9,540 bases of DNA. Source: an uncultured Sutterella sp. Its GTDB lineage: Bacteria; Pseudomonadota; Gammaproteobacteria; Burkholderiales; Burkholderiaceae_F. Below are positions 1 through 7,014 of this stretch, in pieces. The DNA lies in assembly GCA_905206365.1 (NCBI GenBank), contig CAJLHF010000060.1, forward strand, positions 1 through 9,540, in the 5' to 3' direction. Below the pieces are notes generated by a model. The model was not told the origin of the DNA. It did no database searches and worked only from the letters and a program-made list of their open reading frames with translations. The number at the start of each line of letters is the position of its first letter. Within the stretch, counting starts at the first letter, position 1. The position numbers and the translations under genes were made by a program.

Positions 1-52
1 GCGACCGCGCGGCCTAAGGAATCCCCGCCCTTTAGGGCGGGGAGGAAGTCAA
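1..52 (+). mobile_element. Right end of an IS200/IS605-type element; tnpB omega-RNA 3' hairpin (partial)
   Basis: A perfect 8-bp stem (CCCCGCCC at 23-30, GGGCGGGG at 35-42) with a TTTA loop sits between CTAAGGAAT and AGGAAGTCAA (43-52). This hairpin plus a GGAAGTCAA/GGATGTCAA tail is, from general knowledge, typical of the right end of tnpB-carrying IS200/IS605 elements. There it is both the transposase (TnpA) recognition hairpin and the 3' scaffold of the TnpB guide RNA. By that model the element body lies left of the window, and the sequence from position 53 would be the guide. No tnpB coding sequence is visible here, so the element type is inferred from the end structure alone. An iscB-type end read on the minus strand is possible, but no iscB lies to its right. 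Confidence 0.55.
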
Positions 53-330
53 GCACAGGCATCGTTTTTACGGGACACCGGGGATCTCGGAACCCGTTGA
101 AAACGGGTGCGAACGCCCTTCCGTCGAATGCGTCGAAGGGTTGGGGTGCGTGGAAACCCGAAAGCGCCCGAATCGGCCGATTTCGTAAGGTTTGCGAAAT
201 ATTTGCCGTGTAGATTGCACCGCACAAGGTGTCGAAACCCCGCTCGGGCAACCGGCGGACGCCGGACCGCGTCGTTTCGCACTTTCCCGAGAAGAGACTC
301 AACAACTCAACCCCAAAGAAGGATCAAAAA
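53..330. other. Intergenic stretch between the element end and the isomerase gene
   Basis: I see no gene here. Short open frames exist on both strands, but none has a recognisable product or a ribosome site. A perfect hairpin (ACCCGTT at 92-98, loop GAA, AACGGGT at 102-108) is present, and a weaker CCCTTC/GAAGGG pair lies at 116-121 and 135-140. Neither is followed by a T-run. The promoter of the downstream isomerase must lie in this stretch or further left, but I cannot place a convincing -35/-10 pair. Confidence 0.5.
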
Positions 331-1143
331 ATGATCAAGACCTCGATTGCCGCCGCGCTCGCCCTTGCTCTCGCCGCCGGCTCCGCCATGGCCGAATTCA
401 AGGACTTCACGGTGAACGGCGAACTCGTCACCAAGGCTCAGCAGGAACAGGTCGCGGCCGACGCGCTTGCCAACAACCCGAATCCCCACGGCATGATGAT
501 GAATGCCGAACTTGAGGATCAGGTGAAGCAAATGATCATCGAATACAAGGTCATGGCTCGTTATGCCAAGCAGCAGGGCATCGACAAGCAGGACGCCGTC
601 AAGCAGGAAATCTCCACGATGACGGACATGATCCTCATGAAGCACGCCGTCAACGATTACCTGAAGGCCAACCCCGTTGAAGAAAAGGCGATCAAGGCCG
701 AATACGACAAGGAAGCCAAGCGCTGGGGTTCGAAGGAAGTCCGCATTCGTCACATCATGGTGAAGGATGAAGCGACCGCCAAGGACATCATCGACCAGAT
801 CAACAAGGGCGCTTCCTTCGCGAAGCTCGCCGCCGAAAAGACCCTTGACACGCAGAGCAAGGATGTCGGCGGCATCCTCGACTGGACCTCGCCTTCCGTC
901 TACACGGGCAACCTCGGCGACACGATCGTGACCCTCAAGAAGGGTGAAATGGCCAAGACCCCGGTTCAGTCGCCTGCCGGCTGGCACGTCGTCAAGGTCG
1001 AAGACATCCGCGACGCGCAGCTCTTCCCGAAGTACGAAGATCGTAAGGAAGAACTCCGCCACATCCTCATGCAGCGCAAGGTTCAGGCCTTCATTCACGA
1101 CAAGGTTCTCGGCGCCGACGTGAAGGACGCCGCCGCCAAGTAA
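331..1143 (+). CDS. Secreted parvulin-type peptidyl-prolyl cis-trans isomerase (PpiC/PrsA-like)
   Basis: Encodes 270 residues. The ATG at 331 is chosen because AAGAAGGA lies 7 nt upstream and the protein then opens with a signal peptide: a Lys near the start, an Ala/Leu core to residue 18, and a likely cut after AMA (residue 21). An upstream in-frame start would bury this signal. Residues about 55-130 are a helical chaperone-like region. Residues about 136-226 are a rotamase (parvulin) domain with VRIRHIMV, a DVGGILDW segment and the ending SPAGWHVVKVEDIRD, all typical of the family. The protein most likely acts in the periplasm, speeding prolyl isomerisation and folding of exported proteins. 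The gene is monocistronic, ending before two hairpins. The family is clear; the exact orthologue (PpiC, PrsA or a SurA-like factor) is not. Confidence 0.9.
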   Translation: MIKTSIAAALALALAAGSAMAEFKDFTVNGELVTKAQQEQVAADALANNPNPHGMMMNAELEDQVKQMIIEYKVMARYAKQQGIDKQDAVKQEISTMTDMILMKHAVNDYLKANPVEEKAIKAEYDKEAKRWGSKEVRIRHIMVKDEATAKDIIDQINKGASFAKLAAEKTLDTQSKDVGGILDWTSPSVYTGNLGDTIVTLKKGEMAKTPVQSPAGWHVVKVEDIRDAQLFPKYEDRKEELRHILMQRKVQAFIHDKVLGADVKDAAAK

Positions 1144-1156
1144 TCGACGTACCTTC

Positions 1157-1189
1157 GGGCGTCCGAATCCTTTCGATTTTCGGGCGCCC
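1157..1189 (+). repeat. Hairpin just after the isomerase stop codon
   Basis: An 11-bp stem pairs GGGCGTCCGAA (1157-1167) with TTCGGGCGCCC (1179-1189), including one G-T wobble, around an 11-nt loop. It starts 13 nt after the stop codon and has no T-run, so it is more likely an mRNA 3'-end stabiliser or pause element than a terminator by itself. Confidence 0.5.
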
Positions 1190-1210
1190 CGTACGCGAAA
1201 ACCACGCGCA

Positions 1211-1255
1211 AAAAGCGTCGACCGCTTTGGGTAACCCCTGCGGCGGCGCTTTTTT
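1211..1255 (+). terminator. Intrinsic terminator after the isomerase gene
   Basis: GCGTCGACCGC (1215-1225) pairs with GCGGCGGCGC (1240-1249) with one wobble and one bulged A. The preceding A-run (1211-1214) can pair into the T-run at 1250-1255. This separates the isomerase transcript from the cytochrome maturation operon, whose promoter would then have to lie within the next 70 bp unless readthrough supplies it. Confidence 0.7.
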
Positions 1256-1326
1256 CGTAATGAGCTCCGATTCTTTTCTTCAACGCGTCGGTGCTCCTCC
1301 TTTCAACCAACCTGAGACCAACATCC

Positions 1327-3252
1327 GTGACTGCTGAGATCGGGCATTACGCCCTTATCCTCTCGCTCGTCGTGGCGGCCGTCGGCGGCATTCTGCCGCT
1401 TTTGGGCGCCGCGCTCGACATCCGTTCGTGGATGCGTACGGGATCTGCCGCCGCGCTGACGCTCCTTGTCACCGCCACGGTTACGATCGGCACGCTTGCC
1501 TACGCCTTCGTCACGAGCGACTTCTCGATCCTGAACGTCGCCCGCAACTCGAACGAAAACCTTCCCTGGTTCTACAAGTTCGCCGCCGTTTGGGGCTCCC
1601 ACGAAGGGTCCGTCCTCTTTTGGGTGACGACGCTTTGCTGGTGGACTTTCGCCGTGGCGGTTTCCGCCCGGAAACTGCCCGAAAAGGTGCTCGCTCGAAT
1701 TCTCGGGACCCTCAACCTGATCGTTTTCGGCCTCTACCTCTTCATCCTCACGACTTCGAACCCGTTCCTGCGCCTTTTCCCGCCCGCCGTGTCGGGGCAG
1801 GACCTGAATCCTCTGTTGCAGGACCCGGGAATGATCTTCCATCCGCCGCTTCTCTACCTCGGGTACGTGGGCTTCGCGGTTCCCTTCGCCTTTGCGGTCG
1901 CGGCTCTGATGGGCGGGCGCCTTGACGTCGCCTGGGCCCGTTGGATGCGTCCCTGGACGACCGCCTCGTGGGTGCTTTTGACGCTCGGCATTTCGCTCGG
2001 GTCCTACTGGAGCTACTACGAACTCGGTTGGGGCGGCTGGTGGGCCTGGGACCCCGTTGAAAATTCGTCGCTGATGCCGTGGCTCACGGGTACCGCCCTC
2101 ATGCACAGTTTGGCGGTCACGCAAAAACGCGGCGTTTTCAAGATTTGGACGGTGTTCCTTGCGATCCTCACGTTCTCTTTGTCGCTTCTCGGCACCTTCC
2201 TCGTGCGCTCGGGCGTGCTGACCTCCGTGCACGCCTTTGCGTCGGATCCGGAACGCGGTCTTTTCATCCTCATCTTCCTCGTACTCGTGATCGGGTGCTC
2301 GTTCCTGCTTTTCGCCTGGCGCGGGAGTTCCGTTGGCACGACGTCGACTTTCGGGGCGCTTTCGCGCGAATCGATGCTCCTCGGCAACAACCTCGTTCTC
2401 GTCGTCGCGATGGCGAGCGTGCTCCTGGGGACCCTTTACCCCCTGGCGCTCGACGCGCTCGGCGGTGGCAAGATTTCCGTCGGGGCTCCGTATTTCAACG
2501 CCGTCTTCGGCGCGATCATGATCCCGATGGCGTTCCTCCTCGCTCCGGGCGCGATGGCTTCCTGGAAGAACCAGGACGGGAAGAAACTTGTTCGCGAGAT
2601 GTTCCCCGCCTTCGTCCTTTCGGCCGTCGCTGCGGTCGCGATTCCGTTCCTTTTGGGCGAATTCTTCTGGATCGAAGCCGTGGCGGCCTTCCTCACCGTG
2701 TGGATTCTCGCGGGCGTCGCAACCGACCTCGTCAAGTACGCGCGCGTTGCGCGTCGTCAGGGGCGCACGGGTCTCTCGCAGGGCGCGGGCTGGTGGGGCA
2801 TGCACCTCGCGCACGTGGGCGTGGCGCTTCTCATCTTCGGTTCGGCCACCGTGTCGCTTTACGAAGTGGAACGCAACGTCACCATGTACCCGAACGACGT
2901 CGTTGAGATTCGAGACACGACCTTCCGCTACAACGGCTGGTCCGAATACCGCGGCCCCAACTACCAGGCGGCCAAGGGTTCGCTCTCCATTCTCTCGGGC
3001 GGCGAGGAACTCATGGAACTCAACCCCGAGAAGCGCAACTACGACTCCGTCTCCTCGATGACGATGACGGAAGCCGCCATCTGGCACCGTCCCCACGAAG
3101 ACGTCTACGTCTCGCTCGCCACGCCCACCCCCGACGGGAACGGCTGGGTGGTGCGCGCCTACGTGAAACCCTTCGTACTCTTCATCTGGATCGGGACCCT
3201 CTTTATGGCTCTGGGCGGCTCGATCGCTCTCTTTGATCGCCGCAAGGCTTGA
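1327..3252 (+). CDS. ccmF: Cytochrome c haem lyase subunit CcmF (NrfE-like)
   Basis: Encodes 641 residues from GTG at 1327. This start is preferred over the in-frame GTG at 1291 because MTAEIGHYALIL matches the usual CcmF opening (M-x-E-x-GH-x-A). Its ribosome site is weak either way. The product is an integral inner-membrane protein with many hydrophobic segments. Visible family marks are WGSHEGS (89-95), HPPLLYLGY (172-180), the haem-binding WWD domain WWAWDPVENSSLMPWL (238-253), a conserved His in the VHAF segment (near 302), and MHLAHVG (492-498). A large periplasmic segment follows before a last membrane helix. CcmF receives haem from holo-CcmE and, with CcmH and CcmI, attaches it to CXXCH motifs of apocytochrome c. 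It heads an operon with ccmH and ccmI. Length favours CcmF over the shorter NrfE of E. coli, but gene order resembles nrfEFG. Confidence 0.93.
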   Translation: MTAEIGHYALILSLVVAAVGGILPLLGAALDIRSWMRTGSAAALTLLVTATVTIGTLAYAFVTSDFSILNVARNSNENLPWFYKFAAVWGSHEGSVLFWVTTLCWWTFAVAVSARKLPEKVLARILGTLNLIVFGLYLFILTTSNPFLRLFPPAVSGQDLNPLLQDPGMIFHPPLLYLGYVGFAVPFAFAVAALMGGRLDVAWARWMRPWTTASWVLLTLGISLGSYWSYYELGWGGWWAWDPVENSSLMPWLTGTALMHSLAVTQKRGVFKIWTVFLAILTFSLSLLGTFLVRSGVLTSVHAFASDPERGLFILIFLVLVIGCSFLLFAWRGSSVGTTSTFGALSRESMLLGNNLVLVVAMASVLLGTLYPLALDALGGGKISVGAPYFNAVFGAIMIPMAFLLAPGAMASWKNQDGKKLVREMFPAFVLSAVAAVAIPFLLGEFFWIEAVAAFLTVWILAGVATDLVKYARVARRQGRTGLSQGAGWWGMHLAHVGVALLIFGSATVSLYEVERNVTMYPNDVVEIRDTTFRYNGWSEYRGPNYQAAKGSLSILSGGEELMELNPEKRNYDSVSSMTMTEAAIWHRPHEDVYVSLATPTPDGNGWVVRAYVKPFVLFIWIGTLFMALGGSIALFDRRKA

Positions 3253-3273
3253 TTCGGACGGGAGAAAAGAACT

Positions 3274-3990
3274 ATGACGACTGTTCGAACGAACGCTTCC
3301 ATTGCAAACGTGCTTGCCGCTTTGGGTTTGGCCGCGTGCCTCGTTGCGGGACCCGCGTGTGCGGCGGATTCCGCATCTTCCGCTCCCGCTGCCGCCGAGA
3401 CCTCGAAGCCCCTTACGGTTTCGCCCGCGGCGACGGAGCAGGAAATCGCCGCGTCGAAATTTGCGGACGCGGTTCCCGTCAATAACGAGCCCGTGAATCT
3501 CGACAAACTCAAGGCCGATCAGTCGGGCGAAGCCGCTCCGACCGAAATGGACCCGAAGGCGAACCCCCGCGTCTACGAGATCGCGAAGCAGTTGCGGTGC
3601 CTCGTCTGTGCGAACGAAACAATCGCGGAATCGAATACCGAGCTCGCGATCGACCTTCGCAAGGAAGTGGCCTCGCAGGTTTCGGCCGGTAAGACCGACG
3701 ACGAAATCATCGCCTTCATGGTGGAGCGTTACGGGGACTTCGTGCTTTTCAAGCCGCCCTTCAAGGCGAAGACCTACTTCCTCTGGTTGGGGCCGATCGT
3801 CTTTTTCGCGCTCGCCTTCTGGGCGATGGTGATGGTGGCACGCTCCCGCCGTGCGGCGGCGAAGGCCCGACTTTCTGCCGCAACGCCCGAGACGCTTGAA
3901 CGCGCGAAGGCCGTACTGCGCGGCGAACTCGTCTTCTTCGAGGGCGAGTTCGTTCCCGCCCGAGAAGCCAAGGTTACGAAGAGCAATTAA
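3274..3990 (+). CDS. ccmH: Cytochrome c maturation thiol-disulfide subunit CcmH (NrfF-like), extended
   Basis: Encodes 238 residues. A GGGAGAAAAG-type ribosome site precedes the ATG, which lies 21 nt after the ccmF stop. A signal-like N-terminus (residues 1-30, ending in ACA) also contains LAAC (19-22), a possible lipobox. A long Ala/Pro/Ser-rich stretch follows. The CcmH/NrfF domain starts near residue 95 with the redox pair LRCLVC (Cys109, Cys112), IAESN and ERYGDFVLFKPP. One membrane helix spans about 168-189, followed by a basic cytoplasmic tail. CcmH reduces or holds the CXXCH thiols of apocytochrome for CcmF. Both the N-terminal spacer (about 65 residues) and the tail (about 48 residues) exceed the short classic CcmH/NrfF. 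The start has no good alternative. Confidence 0.92.
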   Translation: MTTVRTNASIANVLAALGLAACLVAGPACAADSASSAPAAAETSKPLTVSPAATEQEIAASKFADAVPVNNEPVNLDKLKADQSGEAAPTEMDPKANPRVYEIAKQLRCLVCANETIAESNTELAIDLRKEVASQVSAGKTDDEIIAFMVERYGDFVLFKPPFKAKTYFLWLGPIVFFALAFWAMVMVARSRRAAAKARLSAATPETLERAKAVLRGELVFFEGEFVPAREAKVTKSN

Positions 3991-4002
3991 GGAGAGGAAG
4001 CC

Positions 4003-5079
4003 ATGACGTATGAAATCATCTTCGGCGTTCTCGCCGCTCTTATGACGCTCTTTGCGATCGCGGCCTTCGGTTGGCGCCTCTTGCGCGGGCACGACGACCC
4101 GAAGCGCGAATGGGCGCGTACGGAAGAAAACGTGGCGGCCCTTCGTCACGAGTACGAACGCGCGCGCGAACGCTTCGACGCGGGCAAGATGTCGAAAGAC
4201 GAATTCGAGGAGCGTGAAAACGAACTCGCCCTTCGCGTTCTCGACGAAACCACCCCGGAAGCGACGAAGCGCCACGTCGAAAACGAAGCGATGTATCCGG
4301 TGTCGACGCTCCTTGCGCTCCTTGTCGTGATTCCGGCGATGTCGATCGGCTGCTACCTCTACTACGGGGACTTTTCGAGCCTCGACGAGGATGCGTACGA
4401 TCAGATCGAAGCCGTTCGCGCTCAGGCCGAAGCCGAGAAGAACATTCTCGACTCGGTCGCCCGCCTCGAAGCGGCCGTTGCGAAGGATCCCGACACGCTT
4501 TCCGCGTGGGAAATCCTTGCTGACCACTACAACCAGACGGGTGACCTCGAACGCGCTCAGGCCGCCTATGAGCAAGTGATCCGACTCGATCCGAAAAACG
4601 GCCTCGCGTATGCGGAACTTGCCGACGTGCTCGTTGCGAACCAGAACGGGGACTTGACGGGCAAGGTGGGCGAATACGCCTACAAGGCCCTCGAGATCGA
4701 CCCCTGGAACCAGAAGGCCCTCATGATCGGCGCCGCGGTGGCTTTCGACCATGCGGACTACAAGAAGGCCGCCATGCTCTTCAAGCGCCTTCAGGACCAG
4801 TTCCCCGAAGGCAGCGAAGTCTATACGGCCGTGAACCACAACATCGAAATGGCGAAGGATCTCGGAAAGTTCACCGAACTCCCGAAGGATCCCGTCGGTC
4901 CCAAGCCTCAGAAGGAAGGGATGCAGATGATGTGGGACGCGATCGGCCAGGGGCAGCCCGGCGCTCAGGGCGGTATGCCCCCGGGCATGGGCGGCGGCAT
5001 GGGCGGAATGGGAGGCATGTCCGGGCTTCCTCCCTCCATGGAGTCGCTTCCTCCCGAACTGACGGGCGGGAAGAAGTAA
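4003..5079 (+). CDS. ccmI: Cytochrome c maturation TPR protein CcmI (NrfG-like)
   Basis: Encodes 358 residues. A strong GGAGAGGAAG ribosome site fills the 12-nt gap after the ccmH stop. Membrane helix 1 spans about 5-25. A charged, coiled-coil-like cytoplasmic segment (about 33-95) leads to membrane helix 2 (about 99-121). The periplasmic part (about 150-285) carries tetratricopeptide repeats (for example AWEILADHY...DLERAQAAYEQVIRLDPKN, about 168-199). This is the two-helix plus TPR layout of CcmI; NrfG has only the TPR part. CcmI captures the C-terminus of apocytochrome c and presents it to CcmF/CcmH. The C-terminal tail has a Gly/Met-rich run (about 323-340), then a Pro/Glu/Leu segment, which is not part of the usual family core. 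It is the last gene of the operon, with a terminator about 50 bp downstream. Confidence 0.9.
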   Translation: MTYEIIFGVLAALMTLFAIAAFGWRLLRGHDDPKREWARTEENVAALRHEYERARERFDAGKMSKDEFEERENELALRVLDETTPEATKRHVENEAMYPVSTLLALLVVIPAMSIGCYLYYGDFSSLDEDAYDQIEAVRAQAEAEKNILDSVARLEAAVAKDPDTLSAWEILADHYNQTGDLERAQAAYEQVIRLDPKNGLAYAELADVLVANQNGDLTGKVGEYAYKALEIDPWNQKALMIGAAVAFDHADYKKAAMLFKRLQDQFPEGSEVYTAVNHNIEMAKDLGKFTELPKDPVGPKPQKEGMQMMWDAIGQGQPGAQGGMPPGMGGGMGGMGGMSGLPPSMESLPPELTGGKK

Positions 5080-5129
5080 GACCGCAATCGGTTCGAAGTC
5101 CGACCGCCTCGTGTTGAGTGCGCCAAACG

Positions 5130-5164
5130 AAAAACGGGATCCTCCGAAAGAGGGTCCCGTTTTT
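5130..5164 (+). terminator. Intrinsic terminator of the ccmF-ccmH-ccmI operon
   Basis: AAAAACGGGATCCTC (5130-5144) pairs with GAGGGTCCCGTTTTT (5150-5164) over 15 bp with one wobble and a CGAAA loop. The A-run/T-run flanks make it potentially active on both strands. Confidence 0.9.
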
Positions 5165-5420
5165 CATGGGAAGTAGGGAAGGTACGGCGAGCACCCGCCC
5201 GCGTCACGCAGTCGGTCCTGAGTCAATGCCTTCGTGAACTTACGACTTTTCTCAGTCAATCGTCTTCTGTGGACAAAGCAAAGTTATCCTCACTCGATCG
5301 CCTGGCGCTCTGCGAATATGTCCGGCGTCGTCAGGTCGTCCGCTCGGTAACAATCGGTCGAACCTATCGAACCCTTCGCTCGATATACTTTGATAATCGC
5401 CAACTTTTCGGAGACTCGTC
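5165..5420. other. Intergenic stretch before the acetyltransferase
   Basis: I see no gene here; the gap from the ccmI stop to the next start is 341 bp including the terminator. TATACT at 5384-5389 is a plausible -10 element for the acetyltransferase, but no good -35 lies 16-18 bp upstream. GGAG at 5410-5413 is the ribosome site for the ATG at 5421. TCGAACC occurs twice close together (about 5358-5373). Confidence 0.4.
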
Positions 5421-6029
5421 ATGACGCAGTCCTTCCGCATTCTCGACTACATTCACGCACCGTGCACCGCGACCGAGCTTGCCGCTTTCATCACGGAAGC
5501 CTTCGCCACCGCCACACACAAAGACGGTACCGAAGCAGAGCTCGTTCACCGTCTTCGCAACGACCCGGCGCGTGCACTCCGGTTCCCGAACGAATTCGTT
5601 GCTCTCGACGAGCAAACTCAGGAACTCGTCGGGCACGTGTTGCTTTCCCGCACGACCATTACGACCGCTTACGGCGACGCCGTCGGAGCCGTCCTTTTGG
5701 CACCCATTTGCGTGAAGCGTGAACGCCGTTCCCGCGGAATCGGATCGGCGCTCATCGATGAGTGCATCCGTCAGTGCCGCCTCGCCAACGAAAAGTGGTT
5801 GGTGGTCTTGGGCGACCCCGCCTATTACGGGCGATTCGGTTTCCGTCTTTTTGCCGAATATGGTCTCACGGTTGAGGGCGATCCCTCGGGCGAACTTCTT
5901 CCCTACAGCCAGGTACTCGCCTTGACGGACCCCGCCGAGAAACCCGAGCTCCTCGACAAGGCCCGCGTCGACTTTCTCATGGGCTACGCCGAATCCGACA
6001 CGCGCTCGGTGACTGTGACAATGGCTTAA
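5421..6029 (+). CDS. GNAT-family N-acetyltransferase (YhbS-like)
   Basis: Encodes 202 residues, with GGAG 7 nt before the ATG. The GNAT acetyl-CoA binding motif A is visible as VKRERRSRGIGSALI (98-112), with the pyrophosphate-loop signature R103-x-x-G106-x-G108. It is preceded by the beta-strand AVLLAPICV. GDPAYYGRFGF (131-141) is the characteristic later motif of the YhbS-type subgroup (COG3153). The protein would transfer an acetyl group from acetyl-CoA to an amine. The substrate cannot be read from sequence: a small molecule, a protein N-terminus or an antibiotic-like amine are all possible. It is cytoplasmic, with no signal or membrane segment, and its gene is flanked by terminators, so it is transcribed alone. 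Confidence 0.88.
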   Translation: MTQSFRILDYIHAPCTATELAAFITEAFATATHKDGTEAELVHRLRNDPARALRFPNEFVALDEQTQELVGHVLLSRTTITTAYGDAVGAVLLAPICVKRERRSRGIGSALIDECIRQCRLANEKWLVVLGDPAYYGRFGFRLFAEYGLTVEGDPSGELLPYSQVLALTDPAEKPELLDKARVDFLMGYAESDTRSVTVTMA

Positions 6030-6235
6030 AAATCCGGACCAACGGCCCTCGGAAGAAAAGTGTCGTATCGACGAAATTTGGGTCGAAGCGAACGACATTA
6101 GCGGACTCTTCCTCTTTGCAGGGGGAACCAATGCCGAAGGTCGCAACCTCATCGCACAGATTGACTCCGCCGTTCACGGCTACTGACATTGAGACGCGTA
6201 GGGCGAACCGGGCCGAGAAGCCCCAGCCGCCGTTC
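6030..6235 (+). other. Unassigned stretch, possible relic of a mobile-element 3' end
   Basis: No full gene is visible. One + frame reads through to the terminator and includes ETRRANRAEKPQPP; a second open frame ends in DSAVHGY then a stop near 6182-6186. The arrangement of a GAAGCCCC-type segment followed by a GC-rich hairpin loosely recalls the 3' part of IS605-type tnpB elements with their guide-RNA scaffold. I cannot identify a TnpB domain, and the diagnostic GGAAGTCAA tail seen at the left edge is absent. Treat as unassigned. Confidence 0.2.
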
Positions 6236-6274
6236 ATTGAAACCCACCCCGAAAGGGGTGGGTTTCAATTTTTA
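6236..6274 (+). terminator. Strong intrinsic terminator downstream of the acetyltransferase
   Basis: A perfect 15-bp stem (6236-6250 with 6255-6269) is capped by a GAAA tetraloop, and its 3' arm ends in a five-T run (6269-6273). It lies about 207 bp after the acetyltransferase stop, so the 3' UTR is long or a small unrecognised transcript ends here. Confidence 0.9.
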
Positions 6275-6963
6275 TTCTCGGGAATAAGGCAGATATTCCC
6301 TCGTCTCCCTTCGAGTACGGTCGGCGAGAAAACGGCAAGAACCTCGCATCCCGTGATTACACCGCGGTTTTCCGTTTGTCGGGTTCCTGTCGTACCTGGG
6401 GAAGAAAGATCGTAAAAAGAAAAGGAATCGATTAAAAGGTTTTGGGGTTGAATGATTTGCTTCTTTGACCAATAATGCTCTCGTCGAGCCCTTCTTCGCT
6501 TTTTCCCTTTGTACGAAGAAGGGCTTGACGAGGTACGTCGACACGTGCTCGAACGCTTTGCATTTCTCGCGCACGAGGCGAAATCCTCTTCAGGCATCCG
6601 ATCAACCGGGGCTTGTCGCAGAACGACAACGTTCGGCAGGCCTCGGTGCCGCTTCGACCCCGTTCCTCCCATCGGTCGAAGCGGCTCGATCGGCGGCTTG
6701 ATCGAGAACATATTCCGCATCTTCCTTCCGCGGCTCATCCGGCCGATCTTCGCAAGTTCAGTAACCAGGTTCGCAGGATTCAGCTTGCCATTGTGCTCGG
6801 TTCTCAGGCGCTTGCCTGCACCATCGACACGCTCGAAAAGCGCCTCGCCGATTTTCGTACCCAAACCGACGTTGCCTGCTCGAGCGATTTCGACTGACGA
6901 TGTCTCTCGTCGGATAGCTCGAGATGTTGTTCGTAACTTTTGATTTATTATCTGAATTTCATG
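6275..6963. other. Gene-poor region between the convergent acetyltransferase and umuC
   Basis: I see no gene with a credible start, ribosome site and recognisable product. The left half (about 6275-6480) is more AT-rich than the rest of the window. An inverted repeat lies at 6480-6532. On the minus strand a frame is open from about 6935 down to 6265, including GTKIGEALFERVDG and LNPANLVTELAKIGRM. Its codons look partly gene-like, but it has no ATG with a ribosome site near its start, and its end runs through a terminator. A second minus frame overlapping 6574-6440 also looks gene-like, so a frameshifted, decayed gene is possible. I do not recognise it. Confidence 0.35.
6480..6532. repeat. 19-bp inverted repeat with 15-nt loop
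   Basis: CTCGTCGAGCCCTTCTTCG (6480-6498) is complementary to 6514-6532 with a single mismatch (a G-T wobble in RNA). No T-run follows on either strand, so it is not a standard terminator. It lies in unassigned sequence. Confidence 0.7.
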
Positions 6964-7007
6964 TTTTTAAAAAGCAAATACCTCCTTTTCAGGAGGGGTT
7001 TGTATTT
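6964..7007 (-). terminator. Terminator of the umuDC operon
   Basis: Read on the minus strand, CCTCC/GGAGG (6996-6992 and 6985-6981) closes a TGAAAA loop. Outer AAATAC/GTATTT pairing extends the stem, with a bulge on one side. The structure is followed by GC and a T-run (6973-6969). It starts 8 nt after the umuC stop codon. Confidence 0.6.
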
Positions 7008-7014
7008 CCGGAGT

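Noticed and set aside
49..334. Overlapping short open frames before the isomerase gene on both strands
   Set aside because: They lack ribosome sites, are Arg-rich in the way GC-rich antisense frames are, and contradict each other.
1303..4839. A 1178-residue open frame on the minus strand opposite the ccm genes
   Set aside because: It is the antisense shadow of three strongly coding genes in high-GC DNA. The product is charged low-complexity sequence with no domain, and the + strand genes explain the region.
5271..5292. Two sequences resembling DnaA boxes (a TTGTCCACA complement and TTATCCTCA) close together
   Set aside because: Both deviate from the consensus, there are only two, and there is no AT-rich unwinding region or replication gene nearby, so an origin is not supported.
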